Shown piece by piece: positions 21,733 through 30,400 of a stretch of 41,533 bases of DNA. The notes under the pieces are model-generated. The model saw only the letters and a list, made by a program, of their open reading frames with translations. It ran no database searches and was not told where the DNA came from. The translations under genes and the position numbers were made by a program. The stretch's first letter is position 1, and each line of letters begins with the position of its first letter. Source of the stretch: a virus; IMG/VR virus record IMGVR_UViG_3300033153_007667, positions 1-41,533 of that record. One strand, written 5' to 3'.

Positions 21733-22968
21733 CTACTCCTGGATCGGTGTGAACGTGACGTTCCCTGTGGAACGACCACCAGGTGCGGGTGCGGGTTGGG
21801 CTCTCCCCACATCTTCTTGCGACCTTGCGTAGTTCTCGTAGAACTCTTTGTAGGCGCGCTGCGCCGCGGGCCGCTCGCCTGCCTCCATGTTGGACAGGAC
21901 GTAGTCGATCGATCGCGAACGCCACTCGGCGATCTTGGCCGATGCCGTATCCGAGATCTGCCCGTTTTCGTCGATCAGCTCTGCGATGTTCGGGAACAGG
22001 CCGGTGAGGAACGCGCGCTCCTTGTCACTGGCCTGCGCTCCAGACATCGCCTTGACGAACTCGGCCACGGCGAGCTCCTTCACGTTGGTGTAGTTTTCGA
22101 GAGCAGGAGAGGCGGCGCCCGTCATCATCCTCTCTACCCACGCAGCGAACTGAGTTCCGCGACCCGTCTCGCCATGCTCGTTGGCCACGCGAATGGCCGC
22201 GTCCGTGATCCGGTTGATGGTTTCCTGAAACGACACCAGGCCGAGGATCTTCTCCTTGAAGGCCCCCTTCCCTCGGACGTACCGACCCAGCATGGGAACG
22301 TGGAACGCCTCCTTGTTCACCACATCGCGAGCGAGTGACTGATCCATCCCGCCAGCAACGAGCGCCTCGTACTGGCTGGCCTCGCTCTTCTCCTCCCAGC
22401 CGACAGGCATGCCGACGTTGACCGTCGACCCGCTCGCCGGAGCTCCCAGGTGCGGACGGTCTGCGAGGACCCCGGTCTGGCTCTCTTGGCGAGTGGCTCT
22501 GATGGGATTGCCATCCGGACCGATAACCGTCTCGGAGGCGTACTGGTAAGGCTCCGCGACCGGATACATCTGAGAGAAGATGGTGCTCGCCTTCTCCGCG
22601 AACTCGAACGCGCCCTGGCCCATCAGGTACTGGATCGCCGCCTGGCGCTGGTTCGGGTCGCTCATGTCGGAGAAGTTTTTCTGCATGTGGCTCATCAGCT
22701 GCTGCTCGCGCCGCTTCGACTCCAGCTGCGAGGCCATCTGCATCTTTCTCATCTCTTGATCCACGCCATGCTTCCGCAGCTGCGCGAGAGCCTGAGGGCC
22801 AGCCCATGGGTTCTGCGCGGCACCCGACACGCCCGCCGCGTAAGCGGCTCCGCCTAGCACTCCAGCGAGCGAGCGCATCACCCGCATAGCCTTCTGCCCG
22901 CCAGTCTCTTCCTCGACGGGCTCTCCGTACTCGTCTGTCTGTCGAGGGTCCATCATTCTGGGTTCCAT
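21733..22968 (-). CDS. Putative internal virion protein, 411 aa
   Basis: Residues about 25-55 contain a Gly/Ala-rich hydrophobic segment; Met/Gln-rich helices (about 70-115) follow and then a mainly helical body. It is probably part of the ejectosome, with the neighbouring 603-aa and 244-aa proteins. ATG at 22968 is chosen with GGAAG upstream; later ATGs are possible. No specific family could be named. Confidence 0.55.
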   Translation of the reverse strand: MEPRMMDPRQTDEYGEPVEEETGGQKAMRVMRSLAGVLGGAAYAAGVSGAAQNPWAGPQALAQLRKHGVDQEMRKMQMASQLESKRREQQLMSHMQKNFSDMSDPNQRQAAIQYLMGQGAFEFAEKASTIFSQMYPVAEPYQYASETVIGPDGNPIRATRQESQTGVLADRPHLGAPASGSTVNVGMPVGWEEKSEASQYEALVAGGMDQSLARDVVNKEAFHVPMLGRYVRGKGAFKEKILGLVSFQETINRITDAAIRVANEHGETGRGTQFAAWVERMMTGAASPALENYTNVKELAVAEFVKAMSGAQASDKERAFLTGLFPNIAELIDENGQISDTASAKIAEWRSRSIDYVLSNMEAGERPAAQRAYKEFYENYARSQEDVGRAQPAPAPGGRSTGNVTFTPIQE

Positions 22969-22984
22969 TGTCTACTTCCCCATG

Positions 22985-23719
22985 CTATGCGAACAGAGAA
23001 CCGACTCCGCCAACGAGGGCCTGCCCCCACTGGAACGGTTGTTCGGCGACGTTAATGCTGGTGCTCTCACCCATGAGCGGGTTGCCGGTCAGGTACGACT
23101 GGAACTGCTCGAGCTTCGAGTAGGGATACTGGTGTTGCCGCAACGCCTCGGCCTGCTGGCCCGCCTGGTCCTGCTCGTACTCCATTCCGATCTTTCCGAG
23201 CATCGTCGCATCGGCGTACTGCTGCTGCTGCATCTGACCCGTCTGCCCCATCGCGGACATCATGTTCGCGCGTTCCATGTTGTAGTTGCCGCCCCAGAGT
23301 CGCGATGCCGTGGCTTGGCCGGCGTTGGCCATCGCGCTGGCCATCGCTCCACCGCCGAACCGACCGCCGGCCGCGTACCCCGACTGCGGCCCGCTCATCG
23401 CCGAGCCCACGGAACGGTCGACGATGTCCTGCATCCACGGGTTGGAGTTGGGATCCAGGTACGCCCCGCTCATAATCTTTTGCCACTCGTCGAGCCCTGT
23501 CTCGCTGACTGCCCCGGCGTTGGCGATGTTGGTCATCTGCCCGAGGGCCTGCTCCCGCTGTTCGGAGATCGGGACGTACTGCGACGGGAGCGGAGTGTCG
23601 TCGTCGTAGAGGTTGCGCGCCTCGCCTAGCGCGTACTTGCCTTCCTTCCGGATGAGTTTGTGTGCGCGCGTCTTGCCGATGTTCTCTTGTCGCCCGCCCA
23701 GTGTGCTCTGGAAACCCAT
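22985..23719 (-). CDS. Conserved podovirus virion protein, 244 aa
   Basis: Residues about 45-200 contain a block characteristic of a phage virion family: Leu-Pro-Ser-Gln-Tyr-Val-Pro-Ile-Ser, Tyr-Leu-Asp-Pro-Asn-Ser-Asn-Pro, Ser-Gly-Tyr-Ala-Ala-Gly-Gly-Arg, Met-Ala-Asn-Ala-Gly. Gly/Ala/Met-rich helices are common in ejection proteins. ATG at 23719 has a strong AGGGAGGGGG tract. It is adjacent to the internal protein genes. Exact role unknown. Confidence 0.65.
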   Translation of the reverse strand: MGFQSTLGGRQENIGKTRAHKLIRKEGKYALGEARNLYDDDTPLPSQYVPISEQREQALGQMTNIANAGAVSETGLDEWQKIMSGAYLDPNSNPWMQDIVDRSVGSAMSGPQSGYAAGGRFGGGAMASAMANAGQATASRLWGGNYNMERANMMSAMGQTGQMQQQQYADATMLGKIGMEYEQDQAGQQAEALRQHQYPYSKLEQFQSYLTGNPLMGESTSINVAEQPFQWGQALVGGVGSLFA

Positions 23720-23722
23720 TGT

Positions 23723-24223
23723 CTACTCCCCCTCCCTGACAGGACCGTCGTCAAGATCCATCGCGTAGAATGTCGCTATCTCTTTCGCTCCCGGTATGAA
23801 CCGGCCCCACCCTCGGCGACCGACCATCTCGATCTGGTTGAACCCTTGCGCGCGTGCAACCTGCTGCAGCGCCGGCCACATGCGCTCGGCCCAGAGCTCG
23901 ATCTTCTCGCCGCCGAAGAGCCCGATGCTGTAGACCCGGCGGTCGGGATAGATCTTCGCCTCGGCCACGATCACCGCATAGATGCGATGGATGCTTGGAT
24001 CCCAGATGAGCAAGACGCCGGCCAGCCCATCCGCCACGATCTTTTTGGCGCCTTCCATTTCGATCCTGCCCGCTGAACGCTCGAAGACCTTCTCGAGGTA
24101 GGGGACCAGGAGCTCCCACCCGTCGATCGCCTGCTTCGCCGTGAGCTCGGTGAGCTTGATGCGGCTGACGTCGATGATCGGGATCACCGGGGCGAGCTCT
24201 TCTGCGACCGCTGCTTCGCTCAC
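23723..24223 (-). CDS. GNAT-like virion-region protein, 166 aa
   Basis: Alpha/beta fold with Val-Leu-Leu-Ile-Trp-Asp, then Glu-Leu-Trp and the block Met-Val-Gly-Arg-Arg-Gly-Trp-Gly-Arg. A comparable short protein is found in structural modules of many podoviruses, where it has GNAT-like structure without proven catalytic activity. GTG at 24223 overlaps the previous stop (GTGA). It may be a virion or assembly component; acetyl transfer is not supported by a clear cofactor motif. Confidence 0.55.
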   Translation of the reverse strand: MSEAAVAEELAPVIPIIDVSRIKLTELTAKQAIDGWELLVPYLEKVFERSAGRIEMEGAKKIVADGLAGVLLIWDPSIHRIYAVIVAEAKIYPDRRVYSIGLFGGEKIELWAERMWPALQQVARAQGFNQIEMVGRRGWGRFIPGAKEIATFYAMDLDDGPVREGE

Positions 24224-24675
24224 GCGATCTTCCTCCAGCGTTCGGTGGTCGGGTCGTACCAGAACAGCATCGAGTCATCCTGCAGGAGCGACGCCGAGCC
24301 AGGCCCCATCTCGAAGCGGTTGGCGACGTCAGAAAGGCCGCTCTGGTCGATCAGCGTCAGGGTGTTCGCCCCGACGTTGATGAGCACCAGGAACCGGCCT
24401 GGGTCAGCCACTATCCCACTGAGATCCCAGCTTCCGCTGTCCGTGTCGAGTCGCACTACCGTGTACCCGGTCAGGTCGAGATTGTCAGTGTCACCCGTGA
24501 TCGCGACGTCCGTGCTGCCGAACCCAAGCATCGTCGAGAGCTCGCTGCCGTCCTTCGGGACCGTCGCGTTCGCACGGTCGCCCGTGGCGGCAATGTAGTC
24601 GGCCATCTGGCGGCGGTGTTCGACGTCGTCCTCGTTGAACGCGGGCGGCTTGTGGGCTCCGATCTGATCGGTCAT
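24220..24675 (-). CDS. Virion-associated beta-sandwich protein, 151 aa
   Basis: The C-terminal part (about 60-151) is beta-rich with Leu-Ile-Asn-Val-Gly-Ala-Asn-Thr-Leu-Thr-Leu, Phe-Glu-Met-Gly-Pro-Gly-Ser-Ala and Trp-Tyr-Asp-Pro-Thr-Thr-Glu-Arg-Trp. This resembles decoration or fibre-tip sandwich modules. ATG at 24675 overlaps the previous stop (ATGA). It is placed between tail nozzle and GNAT-like genes. Role inferred. Confidence 0.55.
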   Translation of the reverse strand: MTDQIGAHKPPAFNEDDVEHRRQMADYIAATGDRANATVPKDGSELSTMLGFGSTDVAITGDTDNLDLTGYTVVRLDTDSGSWDLSGIVADPGRFLVLINVGANTLTLIDQSGLSDVANRFEMGPGSASLLQDDSMLFWYDPTTERWRKIA

Positions 24676-26264
24676 CGCTTGCCCATCCTCCCGATCGTGT
24701 AATCGAACCCGATGAAGTCTTCGATCGGCCCAGCCGTCGTGAAGTCCGAGTAGATGTACTTGCCTGCAACACGAGCCGGGATAACTCCGCTCGGGACCAT
24801 GGCGCGAGACGACGTCGACGTAGCGGGGCCCCGCGCGACGTTGCGCCCGAACATGGCCCCCGTGATCTCGGCAGCCTCGCCGCTAAACACCGGGCGCACC
24901 GAGCGAATCATGCTGCGCCGGCTGTCCGGCATCTCGTAGTCCCCGGTGATGATCCTGCCGACCCTGATGTTGCCGCTCGTAAATGACGCAAGGTTGTGCT
25001 GGGTCGTGAAGACCGAGAGCACGTCGCGCGGCGAGGTGCCCGCGCCAAGCGTGTCCATGTCTACGCCGCCCAGGTCCGGCAGCCCGACGGTGTCCATGAG
25101 CAGGTCGCCGTAGGTGGCACCATCCAGTGCGAGATCTTCCGTGAAGGGCGGCGAGTTGAGCACCCACTCGTTGTCTTCCGGAATCGTCCACCACTGTTTG
25201 AGCTCGTAGTTGTACCCGAACAGCGAGTTGCCATCGCCAGGCGTTCCGCCAGTGGGCGGGTTGTTCCGGGTTCCCCTGGTGCCGCCTTCGAGCGGGCCAG
25301 TGCCGCGCTGCGGCAGCGACCAGACGATCGATCGCAGCTGGGCCGCGTGAGCGACGGAGCAGCGGGAATCGGCCTCTTCCCAATTCATATTGCCGAGGAT
25401 TGTCTTGTCGACCTTCTCGAACCCGATGGGCGAAGTGCGAGCGCCATCGAAAACCAGGAACCCCTCCGCAGAGAGAAAGAAGACATTGTTCCCGACAGCG
25501 ATTGCTGTACCAGGGACGATCGCGCCGCGCGAATCGTCGCGCTTGCGGAACGCGAAGAAGAGCGGAGCGCCGACATAGTCCATGCGCCATACCTGGCGCC
25601 TCCGGAACACTGCAGTGTAATCGGCTGCCGCGACGATCTGAGTCACCGGGCCGGCGTCGCCCTGCAGTATCTGGAAGTCGGATTGCCCGTTGATCGCTGT
25701 CGGGCTGGCGATGTCAGGCCAAAGTGTCGGGTCGCCCTGGACGCACCAGTGGATTCCGCCCTCCTGGGTACCGATGGCCCCACCGTTGACGGCCCCCTGG
25801 CCGACGATGTTGCCGAGCACCAGGAACTCGCCGACCACCTCCATCGCGCCGGCAAGCGATGCGTTCGCGTTTAGGTCTGCGAATTGGACACCGGGCCCGG
25901 TGCTGATTTGCACTGGGTCGGACTTGTTGGTCGCGAATCGCGCGTTGCCGTAGACGTTGAGCTCCCAGTGGTCGGTGGGGCTGAGCGTGTAGCCCGCCGC
26001 CCTCGAGATCTCGGGCATCGTGAAGCCGCTGCTCTCGTAGAGCTCCGCGGCCGTGCCGGCCAGCGTGACGTCCGAGCCGGCCTGGGTTCGAAGGCGCCTT
26101 GCGCCGCGGCACTCTGCAATCAGAGCGAGGAGCTCGGAGTTCTCCAGCGCCGGCATGCCCTGCCAGCCGGCGAGCGATGGCGTGAGATTGGACACGACGC
26201 GCAAGCCAGGAGACGCCACCTGCTTCTGATCGGGCAGCCACTCCCCGAACGCAATATCGGGCAT
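24672..26264 (-). CDS. Tail tube/nozzle protein, 530 aa
   Basis: This protein starts with Pro-Asp-Ile-Ala-Phe-Gly-Glu-Trp and an N-terminal Leu-Arg-Val-Val-Ser-Asn-Leu-Thr-Pro, a pattern common to nozzle proteins of SU10-like and related podoviruses. The body is beta-rich (propeller-like) and the length is usual for the family. It would extend the tail after the adaptor. ATG at 26264 comes after the adaptor gene (TGAGATG). Confidence 0.65.
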   Translation of the reverse strand: MPDIAFGEWLPDQKQVASPGLRVVSNLTPSLAGWQGMPALENSELLALIAECRGARRLRTQAGSDVTLAGTAAELYESSGFTMPEISRAAGYTLSPTDHWELNVYGNARFATNKSDPVQISTGPGVQFADLNANASLAGAMEVVGEFLVLGNIVGQGAVNGGAIGTQEGGIHWCVQGDPTLWPDIASPTAINGQSDFQILQGDAGPVTQIVAAADYTAVFRRRQVWRMDYVGAPLFFAFRKRDDSRGAIVPGTAIAVGNNVFFLSAEGFLVFDGARTSPIGFEKVDKTILGNMNWEEADSRCSVAHAAQLRSIVWSLPQRGTGPLEGGTRGTRNNPPTGGTPGDGNSLFGYNYELKQWWTIPEDNEWVLNSPPFTEDLALDGATYGDLLMDTVGLPDLGGVDMDTLGAGTSPRDVLSVFTTQHNLASFTSGNIRVGRIITGDYEMPDSRRSMIRSVRPVFSGEAAEITGAMFGRNVARGPATSTSSRAMVPSGVIPARVAGKYIYSDFTTAGPIEDFIGFDYTIGRMGKR

Positions 26265-26265
26265 C

Positions 26266-26916
26266 TCAGTATCTCACCCCGCCCCTGTGCTCCACCGGAC
26301 CCGAGCGCGGGCGCATCACGGCGCCGGGCCGGAACTTCCCGCGAGAGTCTGCGGAGACCAGGCTTCCGACGGCCCGCTCGTACATCTTCACCCAGGTGCC
26401 CAACCGCTCATCGTCGATCACATACGGCATCGCCTCGAGCAGCGAGCCGTAGAGGTAGATGTCGGGCGCCTGGACGAGCAGCCAGTTGGTCGTATTGGTC
26501 GCCGAGAGCGCCGGGATCTTGGCCAAGTACTCGAGCGCGGATGTGTAGGTCCCCGCGGCCACTCCGGTGGGATCTGGGCGCCAGAGTGCGTTCGTCCCCA
26601 CGATGGCGTAGGCACGAGGCGGACCACCCGACTTGGACATTCCGAGGAGTTTAAGCGCGGAGACGCACTCCGCGGTGTAGGGCTGACCCGCGGTGGTGAT
26701 CTGCCAGGCGATGGCCTCGATGTAGTCGACCGGCAGCGGCACCGCCTCGGCGTCGATGTCTGGCGTGGCAGCGTTGTGCATCCACCGGACCGAGACCTCG
26801 CGGTTCACCCTGGCCTCGCAGAGGGTGATGAAGTCCGTGATCTTTCCGGTGACCTCCTCCTGCTCGAGGTAGTCTTCGATGGTGGTCTGGAGCTCTGAGT
26901 AGTTACCGAACGGCAC
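26266..26916 (-). CDS. Head-tail adaptor protein (gp4/SU10-like), 216 aa
   Basis: Residues 1-45 match the adaptor start: Tyr-Ser-Glu-Leu-Gln-Thr-Thr-Ile, Tyr-Leu-Glu, Ile-Thr-Asp-Phe-Ile-Thr-Leu-Cys-Glu-Ala-Arg-Val-Asn-Arg-Glu. A Pro-Leu-Pro-Val-Asp-Tyr turn follows. It attaches the tail to the portal ring. GTG at 26916 is directly adjacent to the previous stop and has GGGGAGA upstream. Proximity to nozzle and capsid genes agrees. Confidence 0.75.
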   Translation of the reverse strand: MPFGNYSELQTTIEDYLEQEEVTGKITDFITLCEARVNREVSVRWMHNAATPDIDAEAVPLPVDYIEAIAWQITTAGQPYTAECVSALKLLGMSKSGGPPRAYAIVGTNALWRPDPTGVAAGTYTSALEYLAKIPALSATNTTNWLLVQAPDIYLYGSLLEAMPYVIDDERLGTWVKMYERAVGSLVSADSRGKFRPGAVMRPRSGPVEHRGGVRY

Positions 26917-27273
26917 CTAGATTCTCCCCGGCGCTGTCCTCAAGTCGCTCCACGAATTGTCGTTGAGGCGGCGCATGATTCGTGCCTTGTCCTCGTCGTT
27001 CCAGCGGTAGAAGTTGATGTCCTCTTCCTTCGCCCACTTCTCGATCAGCGCGACCGGGATCTGCGCGACGCGCACCCACTCCTGCCCGTTCCAGAGCGAC
27101 CCGGAAGAGTTGTCCACGTTCCGGAGCGCCTTGTTGATGTCGAGGATCTCTTCGCATTCCTGCTCGACGGAAAACTCGATCGTGTGTTTGCCGTGCGTGT
27201 TCAGGCGCATCTTTCGAGACACGCCAGTGCCTGGCGTCGAGATGTCTTCCCATGGCGTGTAGGCGCCCGGCAT
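26917..27273 (-). CDS. Conserved structural-region protein, 118 aa
   Basis: Short protein with a beta-rich start and a Cys-Glu-Glu-Ile-Leu-Asp-Ile-Asn-Lys-Ala-Leu segment and, later, Ala-Gln-Ile-Pro-Val-Ala-Leu-Ile-Glu-Lys-Trp. Similar proteins of unknown role occur beside adaptor genes of podoviruses. ATG at 27273 follows GGGAGGT and overlaps the preceding stop (TGATG). Possibly a head-completion factor. Confidence 0.65.
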   Translation of the reverse strand: MPGAYTPWEDISTPGTGVSRKMRLNTHGKHTIEFSVEQECEEILDINKALRNVDNSSGSLWNGQEWVRVAQIPVALIEKWAKEEDINFYRWNDEDKARIMRRLNDNSWSDLRTAPGRI

Positions 27274-27605
27274 CAGGCGACCTCCCGAATGCCCTCGAAC
27301 CAGATGCCGTCCATGTCTTGGATCGTCACGTCGAACCGGATCCACTGGGCAGACAGACGGACGGCGACCGCAATTTGCGCGTTGCTCCCAACCGTCCACA
27401 CGTACTGGTCAGCGTCGTCCTGGTCGAAGTAGGTATGCCAGTTGGTCCCGTCTGGCGACACCTCCATCGCTACTACCGCGCCGCTTACGGCGGCTCGGTC
27501 CAGGTAGACGATCCCCTTGGTGAACTCGGAAACCTCGAGTGCGTCCGACTGGTTGCCGGCTGCTACCGCTCCGAACGCGTGTATGCTGTGTCTGCGATTC
27601 GGCAT
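27273..27605 (-). CDS. Capsid-region beta protein, paralogue A, 110 aa
   Basis: It shares its N-terminus (Pro-Asn-Arg-Arg-His) and its C-terminus (Gly-Ile-Arg-Glu-Val-Ala) with the next gene upstream, and the block Ser-Glu-Phe-Thr-Lys-Gly-Ile. This is therefore the shorter member of a tandem pair, lacking the insertion found in the other. ATG at 27605 with GGGAGG at good distance is preferred over TTG at 27614. Likely decoration or head-completion protein. Confidence 0.65.
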   Translation of the reverse strand: MPNRRHSIHAFGAVAAGNQSDALEVSEFTKGIVYLDRAAVSGAVVAMEVSPDGTNWHTYFDQDDADQYVWTVGSNAQIAVAVRLSAQWIRFDVTIQDMDGIWFEGIREVA

Positions 27606-27606
27606 G

Positions 27607-28146
27607 TTAGGCAACCTCCCTGATGCCTTCGATGTACACGTAATTGCAATCCGCCGTGTCTACGAGCATCCTGACGTGCTTTGGCAAGATCTCGATCTGG
27701 TACGACTCGAGCGCCGTAGTGAGCGTGTATCTGCCCCTGACGCCATTTGGCCGATACAGGATGAACCATGAGACGCCACCGTTAGGCGAGCAGAACACCT
27801 CGACGCGCGTCCCTATCCCGCTGATGTGAAGGATCCCTTTCGTGAACTCGGACAGGTGAATCTCCGGCGTGAGTGTTTGGACGACCGTCCCGGTTTCCGT
27901 CGCAACCCAGGTGTCTGTGAAGTCGAAGGTGTTCGGTCCGGTAGCCGTGACCAACCTGTTCGAGCCGTTGTAGTTCGTCGTCCCGCTGATCGTGACTCTT
28001 CCGCCAGTGCTGATCGTGTGGCCAGCTACGGTGGCTCTGACATCACCGGCTGCTCCGCCGAGTAGGCTTGCATCGGCGAATGCAGTGATCGAGTCGGTAA
28101 GCGTGGTCGCGCCCAGGAACTTGATCCCGTGTCTTCGATTCGGCAT
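27607..28146 (-). CDS. Capsid-region beta protein, paralogue B with insertion, 179 aa
   Basis: Paralogue of the downstream 110-aa protein. Residues about 40-95 hold an inserted FCCH-like module: Thr-Ile-Ser-Thr-Gly-Gly-Arg-Val-Thr-Ile-Ser-Gly-Thr-Thr-Asn-Tyr-Asn-Gly, then Asn-Thr-Phe-Asp-Phe-Thr-Asp. Such modules are frequent in tail and virion proteins. The rest keeps the shared beta core and the ending Tyr-Ile-Glu-Gly-Ile-Arg-Glu-Val-Ala. ATG at 28146 follows AGGGGAG. It is the first gene after the major capsid protein, so decoration is a reasonable guess. Confidence 0.65.
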   Translation of the reverse strand: MPNRRHGIKFLGATTLTDSITAFADASLLGGAAGDVRATVAGHTISTGGRVTISGTTNYNGSNRLVTATGPNTFDFTDTWVATETGTVVQTLTPEIHLSEFTKGILHISGIGTRVEVFCSPNGGVSWFILYRPNGVRGRYTLTTALESYQIEILPKHVRMLVDTADCNYVYIEGIREVA

Positions 28147-28167
28147 GCACAACTCCCCTCGCAAGAT

Positions 28168-28224
28168 GGGCGGCTCCTTGGAGCCGGGCGGGCTGAGAAC
28201 CTGACGGTTTCCCAGAAGCCGCCC
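28168..28224 (-). promoter_or_regulatory. Intergenic hairpin after the capsid gene
   Basis: On the minus strand the 92 bases after the major capsid protein stop can form a long stem: GGGCGGCT pairs with AGCCGCCC across the region, with an inner GGCTCC-AA-GGAGCC hairpin. No U-tract follows on this strand, so it is more likely an mRNA processing or stabilising element, or a partial terminator. It would help to keep capsid mRNA levels high. Confidence 0.5.
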
Positions 28225-28238
28225 ACTTGCTGCGACCG

Positions 28239-29231
28239 CTATCCCTTCAGGTCGTAGACCGCGCCGTGTGCGAGCTCGTTGCACATCTCGAGCGTCCACT
28301 CGACCAGCATCTCGCGCTTGATCGAGTCGCCGACCTTGGCGAGATCGAACTGCTGCCAGGGCCGCAGATACGCCATCTTCATGTACTCGGGATCGAGTGC
28401 GAAGACGATCGAGTCGAGCGTCGGCGATGCGGCGAGCGGGTAGATGTGCCGCGAGGGCACAACCCGGAGCTCACCGAAGTTGCTGACGTAGAGATCGACC
28501 GTGGCGTAGATCGTGCGCGCCGCCCTGTCCGAACGAGTGACACCGGAGGCGCCCACCGTCCCGACACCGTCCATCAGCGAGATGTTCGTCTTCTGCGTCG
28601 GACCGACCAGCAGCACCGAGGGCTTCGCGCCCGCGGCCCATGCCAGCTGGATCACGCTGTCGACCATCCCCTGGGTGATCGTGCGTCCCGTGCCGTCCAC
28701 TCGGACGGTGGTGACACCGCTCGAGTACCCACCACCGGAGCCCACCGTGCTGATGTTCGTCTTGATCCAGGTCATCAGCGCCCCGGACTGTCGCGGTGTG
28801 TCCGCGTCCGTGACCTGAGCCTGGCTCGGCTGGTTCAGCCCCGTCATCGCGAAGTCGACGTCCTTCTTCAGCTCCCGCGCGGCCTTTGCAGCCTGGTACG
28901 CGAGCTCCGAGTCACGACCGTACTTCTCGGTGACTTCGAGCGTCCCCGTGACGTTGAACAGCTTGATCGAGATCTGCGTGTAGTTCTGCAGCAACGTGGT
29001 GGCGCCGACCGCGACATCCGTCGCGTCCTCGCCTTCGTTGTGAGCATTGGCAGCCGGATCTTCGAGAGCATCCGTCTGCCACTGGTGAAGCGTGCTGCCG
29101 GAAGACGTCGTCCCAATCATGCTCAGGAGCGGAGTCTCCGTCGGGCTGATGTTGTGAATCAGATCGGAAACGTCTTCACGTTGTCCGTTCGCCTCGAGAC
29201 TGTCGTAGAGATTGGCCGGAATGCCTGCCAT
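28239..29231 (-). CDS. Major capsid protein, SU10/DUF5309-like, 330 aa
   Basis: The N-terminus Arg-Glu-Asp-Val-Ser-Asp-Leu-Ile-His-Asn-Ile-Ser-Pro-Thr-Glu-Thr-Pro-Leu-Leu-Ser is the hallmark of the DUF5309 (SU10-type) HK97-fold capsid family, followed by a Trp-Gln-Thr-Asp block. The length is typical. It forms the icosahedral shell and follows the scaffold gene. ATG at 29231 follows GAGGT. The neighbouring adaptor and portal families agree. Confidence 0.9.
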   Translation of the reverse strand: MAGIPANLYDSLEANGQREDVSDLIHNISPTETPLLSMIGTTSSGSTLHQWQTDALEDPAANAHNEGEDATDVAVGATTLLQNYTQISIKLFNVTGTLEVTEKYGRDSELAYQAAKAARELKKDVDFAMTGLNQPSQAQVTDADTPRQSGALMTWIKTNISTVGSGGGYSSGVTTVRVDGTGRTITQGMVDSVIQLAWAAGAKPSVLLVGPTQKTNISLMDGVGTVGASGVTRSDRAARTIYATVDLYVSNFGELRVVPSRHIYPLAASPTLDSIVFALDPEYMKMAYLRPWQQFDLAKVGDSIKREMLVEWTLEMCNELAHGAVYDLKG

Positions 29232-29243
29232 TTGAGAAAGACC

Positions 29244-30395
29244 TCATACGCGGCTCGCCCCAGCTGAAGCTCTGGACCTCTTCGCCCGTTCCTTCGCGAG
29301 GAACACCGCTGCTGCGGCATCGCGAGAGTCCGGATGCTTCTCGAGGTTCGCCATTGCGACATCGACCTCTGACCGTTGCGTCTCCCCGGTATCGCGTGGC
29401 GATCCGGAACGTACTGGTCTCGGTTTCTTTGCCAGTGCTCTGCGGACTGCAGGTGCGGTCTTCCGTGTCGCCTTGTCGTATTCCTGTGCTTTCCACACAA
29501 GAGTGACGTAGCGGTGGTCGTCGACCTGATCCCACTCCTCCGGACTGAGACCACCCCCGTCCGAAGCCAACGCGTAGCGACTGAGAGCGTCGTACTCTCT
29601 GTCGAAATTCTTCTTGAATCGCGGAACCTTGGCCGCGAGCGCCTCGCGCTCTGCAGGTACCCGAGCGGCCCGCTGCTCGTCGACTCTGCGAGCGGCCTCG
29701 GCCTCGGCGTTCTGCCTGAGCTGCGTGGCCTGGGCGATCGCGCCCTGCTTGCGCCGCATGTCTTCCATGCGCGCGGCGTACTCGCCGGGGTCGACAGCGC
29801 GCAGCTTCTCCATCTCCTGGGTGCTCGGGAGCACGCTCTGAAGGTGTGCCTGGAGCTCCGTAGCGAGTGCGGCATTCTGGGCCACCTGCTTCTCGAACGC
29901 CTGGTAGGCGCCGCCGACCTTGTCTTCGAACAGCCGGCGCTGCTCGCCGAGCTCCGTCGTCTTGGCCGTGTAGTCCTGCTGCCGCATGTAGCCTTCTTGG
30001 AGGTCCTGAAAGCTGACCTCGACGTCGTTCGGCAGCGTGATTCTGGCCTCGAGAGGGATTTCCAGGTCCTGGGGATCGCCCTGTGGCTCCGCCTGGCCAG
30101 GATCAGCCTGCGGCTCGGGTGCTTGGGCGTCCGGGTCGGCGTTCGGCTCTCCTGAGGGATCCTCGTCGGCCTTCTTGGGCTCGGGCTCGCCGTCGGCCTC
30201 TACGAGCTCGTCGAGCGACGTTTCCAGGGTCGTCGGCTCTCGCTGGGGCTCGGCGTCCGGATCCAGGGCCGGAAGGCCCGCAGCCGCGCGCACCTTGGCC
30301 TTGCGCGCCTGCTCCATGTCGAAAAAGGCTTTCGCGGCTTCGTCAACGCCTGCTGTAGGACTGTTTTGGCTCTCGAACGCGGGATCGGGCGGCAT
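29244..30395 (-). CDS. Capsid scaffolding protein, 383 aa
   Basis: An acidic Pro/Glu/Asp-rich N-terminal half (residues 30-110) and a long charged coiled-coil C-terminal half are typical of a scaffold. It directly precedes the capsid gene. ATG at 30395 is preferred, with GGAAAGG 5 bases upstream; GTG at 30401 is an alternative that would start within that site. The ribosome site lies in a hairpin, so its translation may be limited. It would be lost or cleaved on maturation; no protease domain is seen. Confidence 0.75.
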   Translation of the reverse strand: MPPDPAFESQNSPTAGVDEAAKAFFDMEQARKAKVRAAAGLPALDPDAEPQREPTTLETSLDELVEADGEPEPKKADEDPSGEPNADPDAQAPEPQADPGQAEPQGDPQDLEIPLEARITLPNDVEVSFQDLQEGYMRQQDYTAKTTELGEQRRLFEDKVGGAYQAFEKQVAQNAALATELQAHLQSVLPSTQEMEKLRAVDPGEYAARMEDMRRKQGAIAQATQLRQNAEAEAARRVDEQRAARVPAEREALAAKVPRFKKNFDREYDALSRYALASDGGGLSPEEWDQVDDHRYVTLVWKAQEYDKATRKTAPAVRRALAKKPRPVRSGSPRDTGETQRSEVDVAMANLEKHPDSRDAAAAVFLAKERAKRSRASAGASRV

Positions 30396-30400
30396 ATTCA

